This document shows, one piece after another, positions 7,259-15,969 of a stretch of DNA of 64,000 bases; position 1 is the stretch's first letter; every line of letters begins with the position of its first letter. Location of the stretch: NCBI GenBank assembly GCA_949296245.1, contig CASFNW010000013.1, positions 1-64,000 on the forward strand. The letters run 5' to 3'. The notes beneath the pieces were generated by a model that was not told where the DNA came from, did not search any database, and worked only from the letters and a program-made list of their open reading frames with translations. The stretch comes from an uncultured bacterium. Its GTDB lineage: Bacteria; Cyanobacteriota; Vampirovibrionia; Gastranaerophilales; Gastranaerophilaceae. The translations under genes and the position numbers were made by a program.

Positions 7259-8320
7259 ATGAAAAATACAATGAAAGCCCTGATATGGCATAAAGACGGC
7301 AATATAGAGTTTACGCAAAAACAGATTCCAAAAATTCAACATCCCAAAGATGCAATTGTTAAAGTTACAATATCATCGATTTGCACAAGCGACCTGCATA
7401 TTATTCGTAACGCTGTACCGCATGCAATACCAGAAACCGTTCTCGGTCACGAATTTGTCGGAGAAATAATCGAAACAGGCGCAGAAATAAAAAATCTAAA
7501 AATAGGTGACAGAGTAAGCGCAAACTGTGAAACCTTCTGCGGTGAATGTTTTTTCTGTAAACGAGGCTACATAAACAACTGTACACAGGGCGGATGGAAA
7601 CTCGGCTGCACAATAGACGGATGTCAGGCAGAATATGTTCGTGTACCTTATGCAAACACAGGACTTACAAAAATCCCTGAAAATGTCAGCTATGAAAATG
7701 CGCTTTTTGCAGGGGATATTTTATCAAGCGGCTACTTTGGCGCACTAATGTGTGAAATAAAACCGGATGACACAATTGCCGTCATTGGCGCAGGTCCTGT
7801 GGGATTATGTGCAATGCAATGTGCAAAGCTGCTGGGTGCCGGTAAAATCATAGCAATAGATATTGATGAATCAAGATTAAAAATCGCAAAACAAAATAAA
7901 CTGGCTGATATCATTATTAATCCGGAAAAGCAGAATTGTGAAAAAATCATAAAAGAATATACAGAAAACAGAGGTGCTGACGGAGTAATAGAAGCAGCAG
8001 GCACGGACAGTTCTTTTCAGCTGGCATGGCAGATTGCACGACCCAATGCTGTTGTAGGAATTGTTGCCATGTATGAAAAGCCGCAAACACTGCCTCTTCC
8101 ATCCATGTACGGTAAGAATTTAACCTTTAAAACAGGAGGAGTAGATGCTGTTCACTGCAAAGAACTGCTTCAATTTATTTCGGAAGGAAAATTGAATACG
8201 GATTTTCTTATAAGCGCAAAAATCCCGCTCAACAACATAATAGATGCGTACAAAAAATTTGCCCGAAAACAAGATGGTATGCTAAAAATAGCTATAACAC
8301 CTTATTTAAATAAAGAATAG
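7259..8320 (+). CDS. Zinc-dependent medium-chain alcohol dehydrogenase
   Basis: A 353-residue NAD(P)-dependent dehydrogenase of the MDR family, probably oxidising or reducing a secondary alcohol or diol. Catalytic zinc ligands are in ICTSDLH and GHEFVGE. The structural-zinc lobe has four cysteines in CGECFFCKRGYINNC. The Rossmann fold has IGAGPVGLCAMQ, and AIDIDESR places an Asp at the end of strand 2, favouring NAD+. The open frame extends upstream to 7103 but that part runs through the tRNA fragment, so it is not coding. ATG 7259 or 7271 is the real start; neither has a strong ribosome site. Family is certain; substrate is not. Confidence 0.9.
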   Translation: MKNTMKALIWHKDGNIEFTQKQIPKIQHPKDAIVKVTISSICTSDLHIIRNAVPHAIPETVLGHEFVGEIIETGAEIKNLKIGDRVSANCETFCGECFFCKRGYINNCTQGGWKLGCTIDGCQAEYVRVPYANTGLTKIPENVSYENALFAGDILSSGYFGALMCEIKPDDTIAVIGAGPVGLCAMQCAKLLGAGKIIAIDIDESRLKIAKQNKLADIIINPEKQNCEKIIKEYTENRGADGVIEAAGTDSSFQLAWQIARPNAVVGIVAMYEKPQTLPLPSMYGKNLTFKTGGVDAVHCKELLQFISEGKLNTDFLISAKIPLNNIIDAYKKFARKQDGMLKIAITPYLNKE

Positions 8321-8323
8321 CAA

Positions 8324-8405
8324 GTAGTCAGCATTACCAGGCTGACAATATTGACTAAAAAACAGTAGGTCAGCTTTACTAAGCTGACAATATTGATTAA
8401 AAACA
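8324..8405 (+). repeat. Tandem 41-bp hairpin repeats (REP-like)
   Basis: Two direct copies, 8324-8364 and 8365-8405, follow GTAG(G)TCAGC...GCTGACAATATTGA(C/T)TAAAAA(A)CA. Each folds as a short GTCAGC/GCTGAC hairpin. The same hairpin motif appears at 22596-22626. They lie directly after the alcohol dehydrogenase and may act as a transcript end or be mobile REP-type sequence. Confidence 0.7.
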
Positions 8406-8453
8406 GACAACAGGGCAATAGTTTTCTTTTTATAAATATTTATTATTTATTTT

Positions 8454-9173
8454 ATGAAAAGATTATTCTCAATTATTTTACTGTTATTTTTTCAATTACC
8501 TGTGTTTGCCGCCCCCTGTAATTTTCAAGAACAGGTTCTATCTGAACAGCATATGTTTCCAGAAAAAAATGCGCCCTGCAATAAGGTTGTTATAACAACC
8601 CTTAGAAACATAATCTGCAAAGGAAATGTTTTTCAGATAGTTTTTGACTGTAAATTCTGGTCAGACAAAGCTAAAGCCGGCGACAGAGTAAATTTCAGCG
8701 CTCCTGAAAGTATTTATACACAGGAAGGGACTCTTTTGATTCCGTCATGTTCAAAACTTGTAGCAACTGTAATAAAAATAGATAAACCGAGAAAATTTAA
8801 TAAAAATGCATGTGTTTATCTAAAATTTGAGTGTCTTGTGCTGCCTGACGGCACAGCCATATCTATGTCGGCAAAACCGTTTACAAAAGACGGTTCTCTA
8901 AAAGAAGGCCCTTGGATGACAGCAGGGAAATTGGCTGCGTCCACACTCGGACTGGGTATTGCAGGTGCAGGCGCAGGTGTTGGATTTTCTTTTATTCCTG
9001 AACCCGCAAAAATCGGAACCGGACTGGCTGTCGGAATACCTGTAGGCTGTTCTGTGGGACTGATAACAGGGCTGTTGACTCCGGGGCTAAAATACCATGC
9101 AAAAGCAGGTGAATCCATAAAAATAATCCTCTGTGATAATCTGTGTATTCCGAAAACAGAATGTACAAAATAA
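8454..9173 (+). CDS. Secreted protein with Gly-rich hydrophobic segment
   Basis: A 239-residue protein with a clear signal peptide (MKRLFSIILLLFFQLPVFAA, cleavage near residue 20). The mature part holds a beta-rich domain with GTLLIPSCSKLVATVIKID and NACVYLKFECLVLPDGT. A Gly/Ala-rich hydrophobic stretch follows (about 155-205, GLGIAGAGAGVGF), perhaps a membrane hairpin or glycine zipper. The secreted protein at 23243 shows the same order of elements (GTVLTGNIID, then RNASF), so the two may be distant paralogues. Six or more cysteines in the mature part suggest disulfides. Function unknown. Confidence 0.7.
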   Translation: MKRLFSIILLLFFQLPVFAAPCNFQEQVLSEQHMFPEKNAPCNKVVITTLRNIICKGNVFQIVFDCKFWSDKAKAGDRVNFSAPESIYTQEGTLLIPSCSKLVATVIKIDKPRKFNKNACVYLKFECLVLPDGTAISMSAKPFTKDGSLKEGPWMTAGKLAASTLGLGIAGAGAGVGFSFIPEPAKIGTGLAVGIPVGCSVGLITGLLTPGLKYHAKAGESIKIILCDNLCIPKTECTK

Positions 9174-9192
9174 CCGAATTATAATCTACTTA

Positions 9193-9930
9193 TCAGCACA
9201 TTGCTTTTAAATTATCACAAATTCTAAAATCAGCACCTGTAGATGCTTTTATGTCATCAACACTAAACATCGGATTTATTTCTTTTAATACAAGTCCGTC
9301 ATTTTCTACTTCAAATACACATCTTTCGGTGATAATCATATTTACTTCTCTGAATGCTGTCAGAGGAAGAGTGCATTTTTCAACAATTTTTATCTGACCT
9401 TTTGATGTATGCTCCATAGCAACGATAACTTTTTTGGCACCTACAACAAGATCCATTGAGCCGCCCATGCCGGGAACCATCTTACCCGGTATCATCCAGC
9501 TTGCAAGACTGCCGTCTGAATCCACCTGCAGAGCACCTAAAACAGTTGCATCAATATGTCCGCCTCTCATCATGGTAAAAGCCATCTGCGAATCATAAAA
9601 GCATGCGCCCTGTCTTGCCTCTACGTAACCGCCGCCTGCGTTAATAACTCTTTTATCAATATTGCCTTTCTGGTCTTTTCCTACACCAAGCAGCCCGTTT
9701 TCAGATTGAAAAATAACATGCATGTTCTCTGGTACATAGTTTGCTACCGCTGTAGGCAAGCCAATACCAAGAGTAACAACATCACCTTCTCTAAATTCTT
9801 TTGCCGCACGTTTCGCAACAATTTCTCTTATCTGCTCTTTTGTCAGTTCTTTATGCGAATGAGAAATAGGGTCTGTAACAAGAGAAGATTTTATTTCTTT
9901 TTCTATAGATTTTTGTGCGGTTAATTCCAT
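9193..9930 (-). CDS. CoA transferase subunit B (acetoacetate/3-oxoacid type)
   Basis: The beta subunit of a family I CoA transferase, which moves CoA between a short-chain acid and its thioester, as in AtoA, ScoB or CtfB. The 245-residue protein has the conserved GIGLPTAVANY and the catalytic-glutamate motif SENGLLGVG (about residues 75-83), then GGGYVEA and MRGGHID. It carries about 30 extra N-terminal residues compared with usual beta subunits. Its ATG directly abuts the TAA of the alpha subunit, with AAGGA in the end of that gene, so translation is probably coupled. In a fermenter it could serve acetoacetate, butyrate or acetate exchange; substrate is not readable from sequence. Confidence 0.9.
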   Translation of the reverse strand: MELTAQKSIEKEIKSSLVTDPISHSHKELTKEQIREIVAKRAAKEFREGDVVTLGIGLPTAVANYVPENMHVIFQSENGLLGVGKDQKGNIDKRVINAGGGYVEARQGACFYDSQMAFTMMRGGHIDATVLGALQVDSDGSLASWMIPGKMVPGMGGSMDLVVGAKKVIVAMEHTSKGQIKIVEKCTLPLTAFREVNMIITERCVFEVENDGLVLKEINPMFSVDDIKASTGADFRICDNLKAMC

Positions 9931-10581
9931 TTAATTATTTTCCTTTACAACAATATAATCTACAAAAAGCCCCGGTATAACAACTTCATTGGGATCAAGA
10001 CACTCAACAAGCTCATCTGCCTGAACAATAACTGTATCAGCCGCCGTTGCCATTACTGTATTCAGGTTTCTTGTTGTTCCGTAAAAAGAAACATTACCGT
10101 ACTTATCAACCTTTGTACCGTAAATCAATGCAAAATCAGCGCCTAATGGTTTTTCAAATATAAACTTTTTTCCGTCTATATTCATTGTCTCTTTATTTTC
10201 TTCAAGAACAGTGCCGACACCGGTAGGAGTTAAAACACCGCCCAGCCCTGTACCTTTTGCACGGATTTTTTCAATAAGTGTTCCCATAGGAACAAGCTCA
10301 ACATCCAGCTCTCCTGCATGCATCTGTTTGCCGGTTTCGGGATTTGTACCTATATGAGATGTAATAAGTTTTTTTATCTGTTTATTTACAATCAATCTAC
10401 CTTTATCCGCATCAGGGTAAGTAGTATCATTGGATATCATTGTCAGATTTTTTTTATTCTGCTTTACAAGCTCGTCTATCAGCATATCCGGAGCGCCGCA
10501 TTCCAAAAATCCGCCTATCATAACAGACGCTCCGTCTTTTATCATACTTATTGCTTTTTGTGCCGATACTATACTTTTCAT
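9931..10581 (-). CDS. CoA transferase subunit A (acetoacetate/3-oxoacid type)
   Basis: The alpha subunit partner of the gene at 9193, equivalent to AtoD, ScoA or CtfA, 216 residues. Typical segments are MIGGFLECGAPDMLIDEL near the N-terminus, MISNDTTYPD, TGLGGVLTPTGVGT and ADFALIYGTKVDKYGN. It is first in a two-gene minus-strand operon. A GGGG stands 12 nt upstream of the start. The operon converges on the secreted-protein gene at 8454, leaving only 19 bp between stops. Confidence 0.92.
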   Translation of the reverse strand: MKSIVSAQKAISMIKDGASVMIGGFLECGAPDMLIDELVKQNKKNLTMISNDTTYPDADKGRLIVNKQIKKLITSHIGTNPETGKQMHAGELDVELVPMGTLIEKIRAKGTGLGGVLTPTGVGTVLEENKETMNIDGKKFIFEKPLGADFALIYGTKVDKYGNVSFYGTTRNLNTVMATAADTVIVQADELVECLDPNEVVIPGLFVDYIVVKENN

Positions 10582-10701
10582 TAAATAAAAATTACCCCAA
10601 TTTAGTATATTTTTATTCTATTATAAATATGATATTTAAAAAAAGCGAACATGTAAAAATTTGCGCAAAGTTTAATAACTTTTTAACAAAAAGGAATATT
10701 A

Positions 10702-11331
10702 ATGATAAATATTTTATGTTTTGGAGACAGCAATACTTTTGGTTTTATTCCAGGAAGCGGAGAAAGATACAATAAAAATGAACGCTGGAGCGGAATTTTA
10801 CAAGGACTTTTGTATAATAAATACAGGATAACAGAAGCAGGCTGCAACAACAGAACAGCTTTTTGTATAAATCCGGCAGGAGATTTGTTTACAGGAACAA
10901 AAGCAATTGTACCTTATTTGAAAAATCATAAAGATTGGGACTTAATAATACTCGCTTTGGGGACAAATGATTTACAATTTGCCTATAATGTTTCTTATGA
11001 TGAAATATATAATGGTATATCGTCACTGGTTAAATTGATACAAAGCAGTTCAAATGCAAAGATTTTGCTTGTGTGTCCATCCCAAATAAGAAAAAATGTA
11101 TTAAACAGTTTTTTTTCTCAAATGTTTGATGAAACATCCATAGAAAAATCATTGCAGATGCCTGAAATATATAACAAAATTGCAAAAGAAAAAAATATCT
11201 GCTGTCTTGATTTAAATAGCATTGCACAAACCTCTGATACGGACGGACTTCACTATACAAAAGATGCCCACAGATTAATAGCAAATGCTGTTGCAAAAAT
11301 AATTAATATAATCTTTCAAAAGGAGAACTAA
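10702..11331 (+). CDS. SGNH/GDSL-family hydrolase
   Basis: A 209-residue esterase-like protein of the SGNH hydrolase superfamily, possibly an arylesterase or carbohydrate esterase. Block I is ILCFGDSNTFG (nucleophile Ser9 in GDS), block II glycine lies in EAGCNNRT, block III is LALGTNDL (Asn of the oxyanion hole), and block V is DGLHYTKDAH, with the catalytic Asp and His. No signal peptide, so it acts in the cytoplasm. AAGGA is 6 nt upstream of the ATG. It ends exactly where the O-acetyltransferase gene starts; the pair could add and remove O-acetyl groups on a sugar. That pairing is inference. Confidence 0.9.
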   Translation: MINILCFGDSNTFGFIPGSGERYNKNERWSGILQGLLYNKYRITEAGCNNRTAFCINPAGDLFTGTKAIVPYLKNHKDWDLIILALGTNDLQFAYNVSYDEIYNGISSLVKLIQSSSNAKILLVCPSQIRKNVLNSFFSQMFDETSIEKSLQMPEIYNKIAKEKNICCLDLNSIAQTSDTDGLHYTKDAHRLIANAVAKIINIIFQKEN

Positions 11332-11913
11332 ATGTCAACGGAAAAAGAAAAAATGATAAACGGACTTTTATATGATGCAACAGACCAACAATTAACTATA
11401 GATAGGGAAAGAGCAGAAGAGCAAGTATTCAAATTTAACAGCCTGTCACCTTCTAAAAGAATTGAAAAAGATGAAATCATAAAAAAACTTTTCGGCAAAG
11501 TCGGGAAGAATTTCTTCATCCGATCAACATTGTACACGGATTACGGTTACAATATAGAAATCGGAGATAATTTTTACGCTAACCATAATCTTACAATACT
11601 GGATTGTGCCAAGGTTAAATTTGGCGATAATGTATTTATTGCACCCAACTGCGGTTTTTATACAGCAGCTCATCCTCTTGTTGCTCAGGAGAGGAACACA
11701 CTTTTAGAATTTGCCAAACCCATAACTGTCGGCAATAATGTATGGATTGGTGCCGGTGTACAGGTAATGCCGGGGGTCACAATAGGCGACAATACGGTAA
11801 TCGGCGGCGGAAGTGTAGTGACAAAGGATATCCCGTCTGACGTAGTTGCTGTAGGCAACCCCTGTAAAGTGCTCAGAAAATTATCAGAACAAGATAAAAT
11901 TTTAAATAAATAA
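11332..11913 (+). CDS. Maltose/galactoside-type sugar O-acetyltransferase
   Basis: A 193-residue left-handed beta-helix acetyltransferase of the Maa/LacA/NodL group, which transfers acetyl from acetyl-CoA to a sugar hydroxyl. It opens with the Maa-type helical domain (MINGLLYDATDQQLTIDRER). Hexapeptide repeats include IEIGDNFYANHNLTILD and VTIGDNTVIGGGSVVTKDIP. The catalytic His is in TAAHPLV, and the C-terminal end VVAVGNPCKVLR is typical. The ATG abuts the upstream stop and AAGGAGA lies 5 nt before it, so it is co-transcribed with the SGNH hydrolase. Acceptor sugar unknown. Confidence 0.92.
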   Translation: MSTEKEKMINGLLYDATDQQLTIDRERAEEQVFKFNSLSPSKRIEKDEIIKKLFGKVGKNFFIRSTLYTDYGYNIEIGDNFYANHNLTILDCAKVKFGDNVFIAPNCGFYTAAHPLVAQERNTLLEFAKPITVGNNVWIGAGVQVMPGVTIGDNTVIGGGSVVTKDIPSDVVAVGNPCKVLRKLSEQDKILNK

Positions 11914-11990
11914 TTAAACTCTGTAATGTTGTGAAATTTCATTCCGTGACAAGGCTGTCTAAAAAGCTTTTACGGTATTTTTGTGTTTAA

Positions 11991-12011
11991 TTTTAGAGTG
12001 ACTTAAAATCC
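11991..12011 (+). repeat. 21-bp dispersed repeat (first copy)
   Basis: TTTTAGAGTGACTTAAAATC plus one base matches 27363-27383 exactly. Upstream of both copies lies TTTCATTCCGT (near 11938 and 27287), so a longer degenerate element is likely. The 11914-12132 gap has no gene. Confidence 0.6.
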
Positions 12012-12132
12012 TGCCCGTAAGAGCGGATTTTTCGGAACTAAAAAATTAAATACAAGAATACAATATCTATAATGTTAAATAAGCTTCAATCATTGTACAT
12101 GCAAGCAAAGCTTCACCTTTCGGATGTCCAAA

Positions 12133-12489
12133 TTATTCGCAAATATGCTCAAGCGCCTTTTCGAAAATATCTTTTACATGTGAATCATTTAATGCATAAT
12201 AAACCTTTTTTCCGTTTTTATGCGCTCTGACAAGTTTTGCTGTTCGAAGTACCTTAAGTTGATGGGATACGGCAGATTTTGTCATATTTAAAAGTACTGC
12301 CAGATCTCCTACACACATCTCACTTTGTTCAAGTGCCCATAAAAGCTGTATGCGCGTGCCATCCCCCATAACTTTAAAGAAATCCGACAACTCATACAAA
12401 AGATTCAAATCCGGCATATTGGGTTTGATTTTATTTACCAAATCTAGGTTTATAGGTTCGCAATCTGTTTTTTTTGTTTCGTTATTCAT
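12133..12489 (-). CDS. ArsR/SmtB-family metal-responsive repressor
   Basis: A 118-residue winged-helix repressor. The ArsR signature runs from FFKVMGDGTRIQLLWAL through EMCVGDLAVLLNMTKSAVSHQLKVLRTAKLV, ending in the wing KNGKKVYYAL and LNDSHVKDIF. The C-terminal helix has D, H and E side chains at the alpha-5 position used for Zn/Cd sensing in SmtB/CzrA proteins, and EMCVGD offers an alpha-3 cysteine. ATG 12489 gives the standard length; the longer frame would translate the operator region. A TATAAT lies only about 9 bp upstream of this ATG, so the mRNA may be leaderless. It is divergent from the P-type ATPase, its probable target. Confidence 0.92.
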   Translation of the reverse strand: MNNETKKTDCEPINLDLVNKIKPNMPDLNLLYELSDFFKVMGDGTRIQLLWALEQSEMCVGDLAVLLNMTKSAVSHQLKVLRTAKLVRAHKNGKKVYYALNDSHVKDIFEKALEHICE

Positions 12490-12509
12490 ACTATTAATTA
12501 TAGCATGAT

Positions 12510-12523
12510 TGAATAATTGTTCA
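12510..12523. promoter_or_regulatory. ArsR/SmtB operator-like palindrome 1
   Basis: TGAATAATTGTTCA matches the SmtB/CzrA-type pattern TGAAYA-N2-TRTTCA. It lies 21 bp upstream of the arsR start, so it could autoregulate the repressor gene. Confidence 0.7.
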
Positions 12524-12561
12524 ACCATATAAAGATATGTTACAATTACAAAAACAAACAC

Positions 12562-12591
12562 TTGACAATTGAACAATTGTTCAATCATAAT
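12562..12591 (+). promoter_or_regulatory. Promoter of the P-type ATPase gene with embedded operator
   Basis: A perfect -35 TTGACA (12562-12567) is followed after 18 bp by CATAAT (12586-12591). The perfect palindrome TGAACAATTGTTCA (12570-12583) occupies the spacer, so a bound ArsR dimer would block RNA polymerase. Confidence 0.75.
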
Positions 12592-12602
12592 ATGAATATA
12601 AT

Positions 12603-12616
12603 TGAACAATTATTCA
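12603..12616. promoter_or_regulatory. ArsR/SmtB operator-like palindrome 3
   Basis: TGAACAATTATTCA is the third copy of the TGAAYA-N2-TRTTCA motif. It lies just upstream of the AAGGAG ribosome site of the ATPase gene, within the transcribed leader. Confidence 0.7.
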
Positions 12617-12633
12617 ATTAAGGAGATAAAGAT

Positions 12634-14529
12634 ATGTGCGACTCATGTCACACACATGAACATCATCACAATCACGAACAGGACAAAACAAGGATTTACA
12701 GGTTAGTCCTGGCTTTCGCAATTTTTCTTTCGGCTATTATTTTTCATTTTACAGGATTAATAAAAGTCACGGCTTTTGTTGCTGCATATTTAATTGCAGG
12801 CTGGGATGTTTTATATAAAGCAATAAGAAATATTTTTAAGGGAGATTTCTTTGATGAAAACTTTCTTATGGGCTTAGCAACGTTAGGTGCATTTGTAATA
12901 AAAGAATACCCTGAAGCAGTAATGGTAATGGTATTATACCAGTTAGGAGAATTTTTACAGGATATTGCTGTAGAAAAATCAAAACGCTCAATCACGGAGC
13001 TTATGGATATTCGTCCTGATTATGCCAATGTAGAAGAAAACAGCAATCAAATTGTAAAGAAATCACCGGCACAAGTATTGATAGGAGATATCATAATTGT
13101 CAAAACAGGTGAAAAAATACCGCTTGACGGTACTGTTATTGAAGGTAAAGCGGCTGTTGATACATCTGCTCTGACGGGCGAGCCTGTACCAAGAGAACTA
13201 AAAGAAAACGATACAGCAATAAGCGGCTGTATTAACACAAACGGATTTTTAAAAATTCGTGTAGAAAAAGAATTTGGTGAATCAACTGTTTCAAAAATTC
13301 TTGAACTGGTAGAGCACGCAAGCTCTAAAAAAGCAAAAGCAGAGAATTTTATAACTAAATTTGCACGTTATTATACACCGGCAGTTGTGCTTGCTGCAGC
13401 AGCTCTTGCTGTTATTCCTCCGGTTATAACAGGTGCACCTTTCAGCCTCTGGTTTTCAAGAGCACTGACATTTCTTGTAATTTCCTGCCCCTGCGCTCTT
13501 GTTATATCCGTTCCTTTAGGCTTTTTTGCCGGTCTTGGCGGAGCTTCAAAATGCGGAATCCTTATTAAAGGCAGCAGTTATCTGGAATTACTTTCAAAAC
13601 CGGATTCTGTTATCTTTGATAAGACAGGGACTCTTACAAAAGGAACTTTTAAAGTTACCAAGATTGTACCAAATAACATTGAAAAAAATGAACTTTTACG
13701 ATATGCAGCAACTGCGGAAAATTATTCAAATCATCCGATAGCTGTGTCTGTAAAAGCAGCGTATGCACAAGCAATCAATTCTTCTGATGTTAAAGACATT
13801 GAAGAAATTGCCGGAAACGGCGTAAAAGCGACTGTAGACAATGCCGTAATTCTGGCGGGCAATTCAAAATTAATGGATAAATTTAATGTAAAATATACAA
13901 AAGCCGCAGAAGCAGGAACTATCGTATATGCAGCAAAAGATTATCAATACATTGGCTATATTGTTATTTCCGATGAGGTCAAAGAAGACTCTGAAAAAAC
14001 AATCCAACAATTGAAAAAGTTAGCTAAACAAACCATAATGCTTACCGGTGATTCTAATTCCGCCGCACAATACACGGCTAAAAAACTATGTATTGATAAA
14101 GTATATTCAGAGCTATTACCGGCAGATAAAGTAGAAAAAACTGAAGAAATTATTAATACAAAACAAAAAAATAAATCCGTAATTTTTGCAGGTGACGGAA
14201 TAAATGATGCACCTGTCCTGACAAGAGCGGATATAGGTATTGCAATGGGCGCAATGGGATCTGATGCGGCAATAGAAGCAGCTGATGTTGTTATAATGGA
14301 TGACAAACCGTCAAAAATACCTGTTGCAATAAAAATTGCAAAAAACACAATGAACATAGTAAAACAGAATATAGTATTTGCAATCGGTGTAAAATTATTA
14401 TTTCTTATGCTTGGAGCAATTGGCTTTGTAACTATGTGGGGTGCTGTTTTTGCTGACGTCGGTGTAGCACTGATTGCCGTTTTAAATTCCCTGAGGGCTT
14501 TACATACAAAATGTTTTATTCAAAAATAG
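12634..14529 (+). CDS. Zn/Cd/Pb-translocating P1B-type ATPase
   Basis: A 631-residue heavy-metal exporter in the inner membrane. The metal-binding motif is C285-P286-C287 in ISCPCALV, the phosphorylated Asp is D329 in DKTGTLTKG, and the hinge is GDGINDAP. The last helix carries ADVGVALIAVLNSLRA, with the Asp-x-Gly typical of the Zn/Cd/Pb class rather than copper pumps. There is no HMA domain; a short His/Cys-rich N-terminus (MCDSCHTHEHHHNHE) takes its place. It is divergent from the ArsR gene behind a promoter with embedded operator. The ZIP gene follows in the same direction after 61 bp. Family and metal class are well supported; the exact metal is not. Confidence 0.94.
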   Translation: MCDSCHTHEHHHNHEQDKTRIYRLVLAFAIFLSAIIFHFTGLIKVTAFVAAYLIAGWDVLYKAIRNIFKGDFFDENFLMGLATLGAFVIKEYPEAVMVMVLYQLGEFLQDIAVEKSKRSITELMDIRPDYANVEENSNQIVKKSPAQVLIGDIIIVKTGEKIPLDGTVIEGKAAVDTSALTGEPVPRELKENDTAISGCINTNGFLKIRVEKEFGESTVSKILELVEHASSKKAKAENFITKFARYYTPAVVLAAAALAVIPPVITGAPFSLWFSRALTFLVISCPCALVISVPLGFFAGLGGASKCGILIKGSSYLELLSKPDSVIFDKTGTLTKGTFKVTKIVPNNIEKNELLRYAATAENYSNHPIAVSVKAAYAQAINSSDVKDIEEIAGNGVKATVDNAVILAGNSKLMDKFNVKYTKAAEAGTIVYAAKDYQYIGYIVISDEVKEDSEKTIQQLKKLAKQTIMLTGDSNSAAQYTAKKLCIDKVYSELLPADKVEKTEEIINTKQKNKSVIFAGDGINDAPVLTRADIGIAMGAMGSDAAIEAADVVIMDDKPSKIPVAIKIAKNTMNIVKQNIVFAIGVKLLFLMLGAIGFVTMWGAVFADVGVALIAVLNSLRALHTKCFIQK

Positions 14530-14590
14530 TCTTAGTAATTTAGATATATCATATTAGCTATAAATATATTGATAATTCAGGGAGAAAAAA

Positions 14591-15430
14591 TTGGAAAAAT
14601 TCTGGATATTGATACAGGCAACAGCACTTGCCGGAATCGGAGGAACCGGACTCGGCGGTGCAATCGGAGCGCTTTTTAAACGTGATTCCAACAAAACAGC
14701 CAGCCTGCTTTTGAGTTTTGCAGCAGGTGTGATGGTTGCTATTGTGTGTTTTGATTTGATAGTCAGCGCAATTGAGACAAAAACAAATGTGTACATTGTC
14801 AGCCTTGCTATTTCTGTTGGAGCAGGTGTGGTTTATCTTTTAAACCTTTTTATTGACAGAGTTACAAACAAAGAAGTTTCTCACATAGACAAAGAACACC
14901 CCGAAACAGCTGATGATTTGGATGAAATCATACACAGCAATCATCTTTCCGTTCATATAAAAAAGAATGATACAAGATTTTCTTTGTTTGTTGCCGGTGT
15001 AATAATGGCGTGCGCAATTGCACTGCATAATGTTCCTGAAGGGATGACAATCGGTGCGTCTTTTGCAAATACTAACGGTGTTATGCAGGGGTCTGCTCTT
15101 GTACTTGCAATATTAATCGGCCTTCACAATATACCCGAGGGTATGGCTATTGCTGTTCCTCTTATAAACGGAGGAGTAAAAAGACGTATGGCAATACTTG
15201 TCACAGGTTTAAGCGGTGCTCCTACAATTGTCGGTGCGATTATAGGCTACTGGCTCGGGGATATTGGCCCGCTCGGTCTTGCGTTGAGCCTGAGTTTTGC
15301 AAGCGGTGCAATGCTGTATGTTGTATTTGGCGAGATATTACCGCAGTCAATTCTTATGTACAGAAGCAAACTTCCTGCATTTTTTGTAATGATAGGAATT
15401 TTAATAGGGCTTATCGTTATTCATTCTTAG
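14591..15430 (+). CDS. ZIP-family metal transporter (GufA/ZupT-like)
   Basis: A 279-residue membrane protein with about eight helices. Metal-site helices IV and V contain ALHNVPEGMTIG and GLHNIPEGMAIA, the ZIP signature HN(V/I)PEG. A charged, His-containing loop (about 95-130, IDKEHPETADDLDE and HSNHLSVH) may bind metal in the cytoplasm. The start is TTG at 14591, backed by GGAGAA 5 nt upstream; no ATG is near. ZIPs usually bring divalent metal into the cytoplasm, so pairing with an exporter under an ArsR repressor is unusual but suits a homeostasis unit. Its stop overlaps the stop of the convergent ybaK by 4 bp. Confidence 0.9.
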   Translation: MEKFWILIQATALAGIGGTGLGGAIGALFKRDSNKTASLLLSFAAGVMVAIVCFDLIVSAIETKTNVYIVSLAISVGAGVVYLLNLFIDRVTNKEVSHIDKEHPETADDLDEIIHSNHLSVHIKKNDTRFSLFVAGVIMACAIALHNVPEGMTIGASFANTNGVMQGSALVLAILIGLHNIPEGMAIAVPLINGGVKRRMAILVTGLSGAPTIVGAIIGYWLGDIGPLGLALSLSFASGAMLYVVFGEILPQSILMYRSKLPAFFVMIGILIGLIVIHS

Positions 15431-15870
15431 TTTGAAACAATATCCGAAACAGAATAATTTATAACTTTTTTCAAACTATCAAGAGATAATTCAACCTGAT
15501 AACCTATTTTCCCTGCGCTAAAAATTATTGTATCAAAATTTGTTGCAGACGCATCTATTACTGTATCAAACTGCTTTTTCATTCCAATCGGAGAACACCC
15601 GCCGTGAACATATCCGGTTAGAGGTAAAAGTTCTTTTAAATGCAGCATTTCAATAGATTTCTCATTAACTGAATGTGCTGCTTTTTTTAAATCCAGCTCT
15701 TTTGCAACCGGAATCATAAAGACATAGTATTTTTTTGATTTAGCTACAGTAACAAGCGTCTTAAAAACTTTATCGGGATTTTGATTAAGCACAGAAGCCA
15801 CTTCTATACCGCTTATTGCATCTGTATCCGCATAAGAATAATGATTATACGGTATTTTATATTTCTCCAA
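15427..15870 (-). CDS. ybaK: YbaK/EbsC-family Cys-tRNA(Pro) deacylase
   Basis: A 147-residue editing-domain protein that hydrolyses mischarged aminoacyl-tRNA, by family knowledge Cys-tRNA(Pro). Recognisable parts are FKTLVTV near residue 36, the lysine-bearing strand, LHLKELLPLTGYVHGGCSPIGMKK (the GxxSP loop region) and DASATNFDTIIFSAGKIGYQVEL. The frame is closed by a stop just upstream, so the start must be TTG 15870. It has no clear ribosome site, and the protein lacks part of the usual N-terminal helix. A small upstream frameshift is possible. It is convergent with the ZIP gene. Confidence 0.85.
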   Translation of the reverse strand: MEKYKIPYNHYSYADTDAISGIEVASVLNQNPDKVFKTLVTVAKSKKYYVFMIPVAKELDLKKAAHSVNEKSIEMLHLKELLPLTGYVHGGCSPIGMKKQFDTVIDASATNFDTIIFSAGKIGYQVELSLDSLKKVINYSVSDIVSN

Positions 15871-15969
15871 AATTCATATTACATTTGTTTTATAATCTTT
15901 TCCCGACATAACACAATCCCGTCTTAAATTTACAATTTTTCTTAAAATTATACTATATAAAATATTTAA

